From positions 3,860 to 9,726 of the forward strand of contig JAUMYR010000106.1 in NCBI GenBank assembly GCA_030528545.1: a DNA stretch of 5,867 nucleotides. Reading direction: 5' to 3'. Positions 1 through 5,662 of the stretch are shown here, one piece after another; positions within the stretch are counted from its first letter, which is position 1, and every line of letters starts with the position of its first letter. This stretch comes from Propionibacteriaceae bacterium (lineage in GTDB: Bacteria > Actinomycetota > Actinomycetes > Propionibacteriales > Propionibacteriaceae). Below the pieces are notes generated by a model. It saw only the letters and a list, made by a program, of their open reading frames with translations, had not been told where the DNA came from and ran no database searches. The translations under genes and the position numbers were made by a program.

Positions 1-2548
1 TCAGCCCGCTCCCCTCGGCACCACCGGTGCGGGGCAACGGGCGGTGTGGCCGCTGCGGTGGCGAGGTCGGAGGCGAACTCGCAGACGGGGACGCCTGAGG
101 TTTCTGGGAGGGCTGGGCTGTCGGGCTCGGTGGCGCACTGGGCGTCGCCGAAGGTGTGGGAGCCTTCACCCGGAGCCCGACCAGCACCGGGTCGTGGTCG
201 GAGGAACGGTAGAACGAGGGGGTATAGAAGTCGGTCACGTTGTAATTGCGCCGCGAGTACTCCATGGCGACGCTCTCGTCACCGTTGATGTCCCAGACCC
301 CGCCCCCGGTGGTGAGCGCGAGCGCCTTCGGGTTGGCGAAGACGTGGTCGAGGGAGCCGACACGTCCAGAGAACTGGTAGCTGGACGAGTCCGGTTCGTA
401 CTTTTTCACGAGATTGACGAACCCTGCCCGTTCCAGGATCTGGAGCGGGGTCTCCTTGGTGTAGGAGTTGAAGTCTCCGGTCAGCAGCACGGCCTCGTCG
501 GCGAAGACCTGGGTGGTCCAGGACGCCAGCGCGCGGGCCTGGGCCTCCCGAGACGGATTCGACAATCCCTGCCCGGTGCCGTCGTCTTCACCGGAACCCT
601 TCGACTTGAAATGGTTCGCCACCACGACGAACGGTTCCCCGCCCGGCAGCGGGACGAAGCGCTGGGCCAGCGGGTAGCGGGCATTGGCGAATGCCGGATC
701 GAGCAGCAGCTGGGAGGCGCCGCTCAGCGTCACCTTCGCCGGGTTGAAGATGAACGCGGTGCGGATGACATCCTCGCTGGGGGCATTCACGGCCGGGGAC
801 GGGGCGAACGCCCAGCGCTGCTCGCCAGCGGCGGTGTTCAGCGCCTTCACCAGCGTGGCCAGGGTCGCGTCGCGGTGATGGGCCGCGTGCGGGATGGCCG
901 AGGAGTTCTCGACCTCCATGAGAGCGACCACGTCGGCGTCCATGGCATTGATCGCGGCCACGATCTTGGCCTGCTGGTCCTGGAAGGCTGCGGACGAATA
1001 GGCTCCGCGGACGACGCAACGGTTCGTGGTCACCGGCCTCCCATCGCGGTCCCGGTAGGCCTGGCAACCCGGCTCGTCCTCACCGAGGTCGGTGAAGTAG
1101 TTGAGCACGTTGAAAGCCGCGACCCGCAGGTCACCACCGACTTCGGGAGGGGTCGCTTCGCGGTCGTTGGCGCTGGTCACCGGGATGTTGGGATGGTCCG
1201 GGCCGACCACCTGACCGGTCGGCTGGTAGTTCCACTGATAGCGGAAATCGAGAATCACCGGTTTGGTGAAGGTCACGGCGGAGCCGGACCTCATGGGCGT
1301 GTCCTGAGACAGATACGGCAGTGGCGAAGCCTGGGCCGCCGGGTTGCGCAGATAGTCCAGGGAGGAGCCGTCGTCCAGGGTGATGTAGCGGGACAGGTTC
1401 TGCTGTTCGTAGGCCTTCGCCTCGGGCCCGGGGGCCACGACCGCGGTCGCCTGGAACAGTGGCTTGTCACCGGCGGCCAGACCCACCTGGCCGTACTGAT
1501 TCAACCGGTAGTTGTTGGTGACGGTGTAGGCACCGAGCGGGCGCACCAGCATGCCCTCATAGGCTTCCTTCGCGGCGTCGGAGTCCGGTAGGCCCGACAA
1601 CTCCGTGGTTACCACCGGGCGGCATCCGGTCTCGGGAGAGAGGCTCACCCGTCCGCCGAGCTGGGTCATCTCGTGGTGCTCGCTGGCGGTGCCCCTCACC
1701 CGAAGACAGTCGCCGATGGACACCCCGGACACCGCCGCTGGAGCGTAGACGAAGATGCCGTCGCTGGCCTCACCGGGGGCTTTCTGGGCGCCGCCGGTGC
1801 CGGGGGTCTGGAGGTAGAAACCCCCGAAACCGCCGCTGGGATAGGCGGCCGTGACCACACCGAGGGTGGTCACCTCACGGCCGGCCAAGGGGGTCTGGGG
1901 GCCAGTGCCCTGGATCTCGGCGATCGGGGTGAGCCCGGGGCCGGGCGGGACGACCGGCGGGGGTGCGTCCGCGGCCTTCTGCGGTGTCGGGGTGTCCGAG
2001 AAACTGAAATCAACAGAGTTGTCGTCGGTGTCGACACCGCCCGAACGCGAGATGGAACCGGGAGTGGTATTCCCGCCCGGATAGGCCGCTGGCTTGGTCT
2101 CGAAGCGTTTCGCCGTGCCCCAGCCAACCACGTCGATGGGGGAGCCGCCCTTGAGCAGGGCGAAGGAGCCTCGGGTGCCGGAGGGATTGACCCCACCGCA
2201 CTCGAGGTCGGGGTCGATCCCGGCGCCGATATCGCCGTTGCTGCCGACCGCGATCAGGAAATGTCCCTTCGCCGGGATGGTCCCGCTCAGCGCACAGGTC
2301 TTCTTGCCGGGGCCGTCCGAGGATGCGGGCGCGTAGTTGAGGCCATAACCGCCGAGGTCCACCGGGGTCGCAGAGGGGTTGTACAACTCGACGAACTTGG
2401 TGGCATAGGGCTGGTTGGCGCTGCCACCTCGGGCATAGACCTCGTTGATGACCGGCTGCTCCCCCGTGGCCGCGGTCAGCTGGGCGGACACAACGATGAG
2501 GCCAAGAGAGACAGTGAGCGCGGCGAGCGTGACGCGTCCAATGTGCAC
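1..2548 (-). CDS. Cell-wall-anchored extracellular nuclease (ExeM/NucH type), 3' end cut by window edge
   Basis: Reading the minus strand from GTG at 2548 gives 849 uninterrupted codons to the window edge. Residues 1-27 look like a signal peptide (Arg5, hydrophobic 8-22, small residues before the likely cleavage site). Residues about 32-155 resemble a lamin-tail domain (VINEVY, KFVELYNPS, IDVVGWG). Residues about 207-310 resemble the OB-fold domain of NucH/YhcR-type nucleases (IAEIQG, GDCLRVRG). Residues about 474-795 form an endonuclease/exonuclease/phosphatase domain: FN at 479-480, MEVEN at 544-548 with probable metal ligand Glu545, NHFKSKGS from 645, GDFN at 691-694, SSDHDP at 782-787. 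A Pro/Ser-rich spacer (about 797-837) leads to LPRTG at 838-842. Only the membrane segment and charged tail are missing. The protein probably cleaves extracellular DNA, possibly RNA, while attached to the wall. The start is supported by AGGAG 7 nt upstream. The family call is firm; the exact substrate is inferred. Confidence 0.93.
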   Translation of the reverse strand, partial: MHIGRVTLAALTVSLGLIVVSAQLTAATGEQPVINEVYARGGSANQPYATKFVELYNPSATPVDLGGYGLNYAPASSDGPGKKTCALSGTIPAKGHFLIAVGSNGDIGAGIDPDLECGGVNPSGTRGSFALLKGGSPIDVVGWGTAKRFETKPAAYPGGNTTPGSISRSGGVDTDDNSVDFSFSDTPTPQKAADAPPPVVPPGPGLTPIAEIQGTGPQTPLAGREVTTLGVVTAAYPSGGFGGFYLQTPGTGGAQKAPGEASDGIFVYAPAAVSGVSIGDCLRVRGTASEHHEMTQLGGRVSLSPETGCRPVVTTELSGLPDSDAAKEAYEGMLVRPLGAYTVTNNYRLNQYGQVGLAAGDKPLFQATAVVAPGPEAKAYEQQNLSRYITLDDGSSLDYLRNPAAQASPLPYLSQDTPMRSGSAVTFTKPVILDFRYQWNYQPTGQVVGPDHPNIPVTSANDREATPPEVGGDLRVAAFNVLNYFTDLGEDEPGCQAYRDRDGRPVTTNRCVVRGAYSSAAFQDQQAKIVAAINAMDADVVALMEVENSSAIPHAAHHRDATLATLVKALNTAAGEQRWAFAPSPAVNAPSEDVIRTAFIFNPAKVTLSGASQLLLDPAFANARYPLAQRFVPLPGGEPFVVVANHFKSKGSGEDDGTGQGLSNPSREAQARALASWTTQVFADEAVLLTGDFNSYTKETPLQILERAGFVNLVKKYEPDSSSYQFSGRVGSLDHVFANPKALALTTGGGVWDINGDESVAMEYSRRNYNVTDFYTPSFYRSSDHDPVLVGLRVKAPTPSATPSAPPSPTAQPSQKPQASPSASSPPTSPPQRPHRPLPRTGGAEGSGL
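23..37 (-). other. LPxTG sortase recognition motif (LPRTG) in the nuclease
   Basis: Codons TTG CCC CGC ACC GGT encode Leu-Pro-Arg-Thr-Gly at residues 838-842 of the nuclease. They follow a Pro/Ser/Thr-rich stretch of about 40 residues typical of wall-spanning spacers. The next residues are GAEGSGL, and a hydrophobic helix with a basic tail would be expected just outside the window. In known sortase substrates the enzyme cuts between Thr and Gly and links the protein to peptidoglycan. The missing C-terminus is the only part not seen. Confidence 0.82.
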
Positions 2549-2555
2549 GACGATT

Positions 2556-2560
2556 CTCCT
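2556..2560 (-). promoter_or_regulatory. Ribosome binding site of the nuclease gene
   Basis: AGGAG lies 7 nt upstream of the GTG at 2548 and fixes that start, which is also the one that places a signal peptide at the N-terminus. The site overlaps the perfect 10-bp palindrome CCTTCGAAGG (2558-2567), so a DNA- or RNA-level effect on initiation is conceivable, but nothing more can be said from sequence. Confidence 0.75.
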
Positions 2561-2568
2561 TCGAAGGG

Positions 2569-2609
2569 TGACGACAGTGACTCTATCGCCCGGCACTGAC
2601 AGTTGTGAC
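2569..2609. promoter_or_regulatory. Candidate promoter and direct-repeat operator of the nuclease gene
   Basis: On the minus strand TAGAGT (2585-2580) fits the TAnnnT pattern of a -10 box and would give a 5' leader of about 25-30 nt. The only -35-like hexamer, TTGTCA (2611-2606), is 20 nt away, which is too far for a standard promoter. Around the box the plus-strand tetramer TGAC occurs at 2569, 2578, 2597 and 2606, that is two pairs each with 9-bp spacing. This could be an operator of direct repeats. Both the promoter and the operator are guesses from pattern. Confidence 0.3.
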
Positions 2610-2628
2610 AAGTCCGGCGAACCGGCTT
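2610..2628 (-). terminator. Short hairpin directly after the acetyltransferase stop codon
   Basis: Minus-strand AAG-CCGG, a TTCG loop, then CCGG-A-CTT can form a 7-bp stem with one bulged A, beginning 1 nt after the TGA. There is no run of T after it. Actinobacterial terminators often lack a U-tract, so it may terminate or attenuate transcription between the acetyltransferase and the nuclease. It could equally be only an mRNA 3'-end stabiliser. Confidence 0.35.
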
Positions 2629-2629
2629 A

Positions 2630-3115
2630 TCAGGAACTGCTGCTCAGCCGGAACCGGAGCCTGTCCCCGCTGGGGCGCAGGGGAGTGAAGCCGCAGCGGG
2701 TCAGCACCGCGATCGAGGCGGGGTTGTCGGAGGCGGTCTCGGCGATCACCGACGAGGCGCAGTTGTGGGCCAGAGCCGAGGCGCACAGCAGGCGTACCGC
2801 CCGGGTCGCGTAACCGTGGCCGCGAGCCGAGACGGCCAGCCCATAGCTGATCTCGACGCTGCCCCGCTCGTCCGGCGGTGCATGAAAGCCGACATCGCCG
2901 ACCACTAGCCCGTCGTGCCGGGTGACGATGAGATGCATCCCGAACCCGGGTACCCAGTTGTCGAGCCAGAAGGAGTCGCGGGCCAGGCGAGCCGCGGCCA
3001 TCGAATCGCTGTGCGGATAGTCGGGGACGCAGGGCAACCGGCAGCGTCCCTCGGCTAGGCCCTGGGCCTCGGCCGGTGTGATCTCGTGCAGCACCACCAC
3101 GCCATCGCTCAGCAC
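2630..3115 (-). CDS. GNAT-family N-acetyltransferase (RimJ/RimL-like)
   Basis: From GTG 3115 the protein has 161 residues and one GNAT fold. Motif A, the acetyl-CoA pyrophosphate loop, is at 97-104 (ARGHGYAT, fitting R-x-x-G-x-A). It is preceded by the beta-strand VEISYGLAV (87-95). Motif B is NPASIAVLTRCGF at 131-143. It should move an acetyl group from acetyl-CoA to an amine; whether the target is a ribosomal protein, a small molecule or an antibiotic cannot be told. Start choice: GTG 3115 has GGGAG 6 nt upstream, and MLSDGVVVLHEIT fits the usual N-terminus of the family. The frame stays open upstream, and a TTG at 3166 would give 178 residues. An ATG at 3180 with a good promoter box is out of frame. 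The nuclease gene lies 81 nt downstream on the same strand, so they may share a transcript. GNAT membership is firm; the start is not. Confidence 0.88.
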   Translation of the reverse strand: MLSDGVVVLHEITPAEAQGLAEGRCRLPCVPDYPHSDSMAAARLARDSFWLDNWVPGFGMHLIVTRHDGLVVGDVGFHAPPDERGSVEISYGLAVSARGHGYATRAVRLLCASALAHNCASSVIAETASDNPASIAVLTRCGFTPLRPSGDRLRFRLSSSS

Positions 3116-3180
3116 GGCGCGCTCCCGGACCGGACCAAAGGTGGCTTCCAGCCCGGGCAGTCCCAATGCGCGGCTGTCAT
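3109..3180 (-). CDS. Possible leaderless 23-codon upstream ORF overlapping the acetyltransferase start
   Basis: ATG at 3180 lies 6 nt after TAGACT (3192-3187), the spacing expected for a leaderless transcript. The frame encodes 23 residues starting MTAAHWDCPGW and ending in APC before TGA at 3111-3109. That stop overlaps the GTG start of the acetyltransferase (GTGCTGA), a layout that favours translational coupling. It has two Cys codons, the second being the last sense codon. Alternatively the ATG is the true acetyltransferase start and one base is missing in the first few codons: adding one base would continue ATG into the downstream frame (…SRALGLPGLEATFGPV). Real small gene, regulatory leader and frame error are all possible. 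Confidence 0.3.
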   Translation of the reverse strand: MTAAHWDCPGWKPPLVRSGSAPC

Positions 3181-3186
3181 GGGGGG

Positions 3187-3192
3187 AGTCTA
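3187..3192 (-). promoter_or_regulatory. -10 box candidate (TAGACT) for the acetyltransferase transcript
   Basis: TAGACT matches TAnnnT and is followed by six C residues and then ATG (3180-3178), so transcription would start at or next to the ATG. No good -35 hexamer is present. The place where one would lie, about 3210-3215, falls in the left arm of the inverted repeat at 3206-3230. Confidence 0.45.
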
Positions 3193-3205
3193 ACCGCGGG
3201 TGTTA

Positions 3206-3230
3206 CCGGTGATGCCGTTGCCATCACCGG
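3206..3230. repeat. Perfect 9-bp inverted repeat between divergent genes, candidate operator
   Basis: CCGGTGATG (3206-3214) and CATCACCGG (3222-3230) are exact reverse complements separated by 7 nt. The repeat sits between the outward-facing -10 boxes at 3187-3192 (minus) and 3235-3240 (plus), where the -35 regions of both would be. A dimeric repressor or activator bound here could control the acetyltransferase and phosphatase directions together. If both transcripts are leaderless the repeat is not transcribed from them, which favours a DNA-binding role over an RNA hairpin. The regulator is unknown. Confidence 0.5.
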
Positions 3231-3234
3231 CCGG

Positions 3235-3240
3235 TAGGTT
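3235..3240 (+). promoter_or_regulatory. -10 box candidate (TAGGTT) for the PAP2 phosphatase gene
   Basis: TAGGTT matches TAnnnT and lies 7 nt before ATG 3248, as in leaderless actinobacterial genes. No convincing Shine-Dalgarno sequence lies at normal distance before this ATG. The box begins 4 nt after the right arm of the inverted repeat, so a protein bound to the repeat would touch the promoter. Confidence 0.45.
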
Positions 3241-3247
3241 GTGGGCC

Positions 3248-3865
3248 ATGACGACTACCCTTCGCCGCGCGCTCTGGCTGGCCCCCCGGATGGGGTTGCT
3301 GGTGGGGTCCTGCATCGCGGTCGGGCGAACGCTGACCCGGCGTCCTCCCGCGTCCGAAGAGCGGATCAGCCGTGAACTGGGGGCGCGCCGCACCCCCGTG
3401 GGGGACGCGCTCAGCCTGCCCGCTTCGTGGATCACGGATGTGCCGAGGGCCGTCGCGGTGACCGCCGGAACGATCACGGCGGTGTACGGGGCGACCCGCG
3501 ACTGGCGTAAGGCGTCGCTGCCCGGCGCGGCGGTGGCGCTGGCCTCAGCGGCGCACGTCGCGTCCTGCTTGCTGGTGGGACGAGCGCGCCCAGGGGTGGA
3601 GCGGATGGGCGCCGATCAGATCACCTCCAGCTATCCGAGCGGTCATGTGGGTGCGGCGACGGCTCAGGCGGCCGCGCTGGCGATGCTGGCCGGGGATCAG
3701 CCTTCACCCCGGCGGCGGCTGATCCGGGGGATCTGCCTGGCCTACCCGCTGCTGGTCGGCTGGTCGAGGCTCTACACCGGGCAGCACTACCTCAGCGATG
3801 TGCTGGCCGGTTTCGTCAACGGTGCGGTCTGCGCCAGGCTTGCCCGCCGGGCGACTGGGGCGTGA
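3248..3865 (+). CDS. PAP2-family membrane phosphatase with altered motif 1
   Basis: The protein has 205 residues from ATG 3248. PAP2 enzymes remove phosphate from lipid phosphates such as phosphatidic acid or undecaprenyl pyrophosphate in the membrane. Motif 2 (YPSGH, 129-133) and motif 3 (SR-x5-H-x3-D: S173, R174, H180, D184) are intact, giving the two catalytic histidines. Motif 1 should read K-x6-RP; here RP is at 114-115, but the lysine position holds Cys107. Hydrophobic stretches at about 12-28, 66-82, 91-112, 134-148, 158-172 and 182-198 suit a six-helix protein. A longer frame from GTG 3200 would add 16 residues, but ATG 3248 is preferred because the -10 box precedes it and MTTTLRRALW is a natural N-terminus. 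The transporter gene starts 54 nt downstream on the same strand. The substrate is not predictable; the lost lysine may change activity. Confidence 0.88.
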   Translation: MTTTLRRALWLAPRMGLLVGSCIAVGRTLTRRPPASEERISRELGARRTPVGDALSLPASWITDVPRAVAVTAGTITAVYGATRDWRKASLPGAAVALASAAHVASCLLVGRARPGVERMGADQITSSYPSGHVGAATAQAAALAMLAGDQPSPRRRLIRGICLAYPLLVGWSRLYTGQHYLSDVLAGFVNGAVCARLARRATGA

Positions 3866-3907
3866 GACCGGTTGACGGCAACGCTCCCGCGTCCGCTCCC
3901 GGAGGGG

Positions 3908-3913
3908 TAGATT
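3908..3913 (+). promoter_or_regulatory. -10 box candidate (TAGATT) for the SulP transporter gene
   Basis: TAGATT lies 6 nt before ATG 3920, which would give a leaderless transcript separate from that of the phosphatase. The competing reading is that GGAGGGG at 3901-3907 is a Shine-Dalgarno site, but its 12-nt spacing to the ATG is long. An in-frame TAG at 3908-3910 makes ATG 3920 the first possible ATG of the frame. Confidence 0.42.
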
Positions 3914-3919
3914 CTGGCC

Positions 3920-5662
3920 ATGGAGGCTCCCTCACGGCGGTGGGAACGGCTGCTGCCCGGGATCGCGGTGCTGCGCGATTACGAGTGGCCGTGGCTGCGC
4001 GGTGACCTGCTGGCCGGGCTGACCGTCGCCGCCTATCTGATCCCACAGGTCATGGCCTATGCCGACATCGCTGGTCTGGCTCCGGTGGCGGGGCTATGGG
4101 CGATCCTGGCCCCCATCGCGATCTATGCGGTCTTCGGGGCCTCTCGGCAATTGTCGATCGGCCCGGAATCCACCACCGCGCTCATGACCGCGGTCGCCGT
4201 GGGTGCCATGGTCGGACAGGCTGGCGCCGATCGCTATGCCGAGGTCTGTGCGCTGCTGGCGATAGCGGTGGGCGTGGTCTGTCTGGCCGGGTGGGTAGCC
4301 AGGCTCGGTTTCCTGGCTAACCTGCTGTCGCGTCCGGTGCTCGTGGGATACCTGGTCGGTGTCGCGGTGCTCATGATCGTGAGCCAGCTGGGCAAGGTCA
4401 GCGGTATCGCGCCAGAGGAGGGACACCCACTGTATGCGGCCTGGTCGGTGCTGGTCCGCTTGCCCGCGGCTCACCTGCCGACCCTGGCGTTGGCCCTGGT
4501 AGCGCTGGCCGCTTTGTACCTGCTGCGCTGGTGGCGTCCCCGGTGGCCCGGACCGCTGCTGGTGCTGCTCGCCTCGGCGGCCGCGGTCGCCGCCTTCGGG
4601 TTGCAGGCCTACGGGGTCCGCACGATCGGCGAGGTACCCCAGGGCCTGCCAGGCTTCCGGGTCCCAGACCTGGCAAACCTGTCGCTGTGGGCGCTGATGC
4701 CCGCGGCGCTGGGCATCGCGATCGTTGGCTATTCCGACAATGTGCTTACGGCGCGGGCCTTCGCCGCCACCAAGCGGCAGCGGGTGGACGCCGACCAGGA
4801 GCTGCTGGCGCTGGGACTGGCCAATGTCTCCTCGGGTCTGTTCCACGGCTTCCCGGTCTCGTCCAGTTCCTCCCGGACGGTGATCGGGGACGCCGTCGGC
4901 TCCCGGACCCAGGTGTATTCCCTGGTGGCCCTCGGTTGCGTGGTCGCGACGCTGCTGGTCGCCGGGCCGGTCCTGGCGGGCTTCCCGACAGCGGCGCTGG
5001 GCGCGCTGGTGATCTATGCGGCGACCCGGCTGATCGACCTGGCCGAGATCGCCCGGATCGCCAGGTTCCGGTACAGCGAACTCGTGCTGTCGCTGGCGAC
5101 CGCGGTCGCGGTGGTGGCCTTCGACGTGCTGACCGGGATCGGTCTGGCGATCGCCTTGTCGCTGCTGGACGTGATCCGGCGGATGTCGCACCCCCACGAC
5201 GGCATCCTCGGCTACGTGCCGGGGGTCGCCGGGATGCACGATGTCGAGGACTACCCACAGGCCACCCAGGTGCCGGGGCTGGTGGTGTACCGCTACGACT
5301 CGCCGCTGTTCTTCGGCAACGCCGAGAACTTCCTGTCCCGGGCGCTGGAGGCGGTGCGGGACGCGGCCGGGCCGGTCCACTGGTTCGTCCTGAACGCCGA
5401 AGCCAACGTCGAAATCGACCTGACAGCGGTGGACACCCTGGAACTGCTGCGGGAGGCGCTGGTCTCGCGCGGGGTGACCTTCGCGCTGGCCCGGGTCAAG
5501 CAGGAGACCAGGGACGAACTCGCCGCCGCCGGTTTTGTGGCCCGGGTCGGCCAGGACCACGTCTTCGCGACGCTCCCGACCGCCGTCGCCGCCTATGCCC
5601 GCTGGCACCGGGACCGGTTCGGCGAGTTCCCCGATGGCATCCCCGGAGGTGTGGTCACCTAG
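3920..5662 (+). CDS. SulP-family inorganic anion transporter with C-terminal STAS domain
   Basis: This 580-residue membrane protein belongs to the SulP/SLC26 family, which carries sulfate, bicarbonate or other anions; length and layout are normal. Family landmarks: AAYLIPQVMAYADIAGLAP (37-55), SIGPESTTALM (79-89, start of the third-helix region), an acidic residue at D273 in GYSDNVLTARAFA where many relatives have Glu by my eye alignment, QELLALGLAN (293-302), and GFPVSSSSSRT (310-320, the tenth-helix region). Many hydrophobic stretches lie between about 30 and 417, in line with the 14-segment SulP fold. Residues about 440-560 are a STAS domain: VYRYDSPLFFGNAENF (456-471), then IDLTAVDTLELL (499-510) around the usual D-x-T/S site. 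No carbonic anhydrase or sulfate assimilation gene is in view, so the substrate is open. The start fits the family N-terminus (RW..LLPGIAVLRDYEWPWLR). Membership is very sure. Confidence 0.95.
   Translation: MEAPSRRWERLLPGIAVLRDYEWPWLRGDLLAGLTVAAYLIPQVMAYADIAGLAPVAGLWAILAPIAIYAVFGASRQLSIGPESTTALMTAVAVGAMVGQAGADRYAEVCALLAIAVGVVCLAGWVARLGFLANLLSRPVLVGYLVGVAVLMIVSQLGKVSGIAPEEGHPLYAAWSVLVRLPAAHLPTLALALVALAALYLLRWWRPRWPGPLLVLLASAAAVAAFGLQAYGVRTIGEVPQGLPGFRVPDLANLSLWALMPAALGIAIVGYSDNVLTARAFAATKRQRVDADQELLALGLANVSSGLFHGFPVSSSSSRTVIGDAVGSRTQVYSLVALGCVVATLLVAGPVLAGFPTAALGALVIYAATRLIDLAEIARIARFRYSELVLSLATAVAVVAFDVLTGIGLAIALSLLDVIRRMSHPHDGILGYVPGVAGMHDVEDYPQATQVPGLVVYRYDSPLFFGNAENFLSRALEAVRDAAGPVHWFVLNAEANVEIDLTAVDTLELLREALVSRGVTFALARVKQETRDELAAAGFVARVGQDHVFATLPTAVAAYARWHRDRFGEFPDGIPGGVVT

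Noticed and set aside
44..1591. 515-codon open frame on the plus strand
   Set aside because: It is antisense to the nuclease, whose minus-strand frame carries all the EEP motifs. The translation is Arg/Gly/Val-rich with no recognisable domain, a usual by-product of G/C-biased third positions.
1673..2599. 308-codon plus-strand open frame
   Set aside because: Antisense to the N-terminal domains of the nuclease; Gly/Arg-rich low-complexity translation with no domain.
3200..3247. Extended GTG start giving a 221-residue phosphatase
   Set aside because: The added 16 residues would be encoded by the inverted repeat and the -10 box, and no ribosome binding site precedes GTG 3200. ATG 3248 is the better start.
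3872..3877. TTGACG as the -35 of the transporter promoter
   Set aside because: It is 30 nt from the TAGATT box, far beyond the 16-18 nt needed, and no other -10-like hexamer lies at the right distance.
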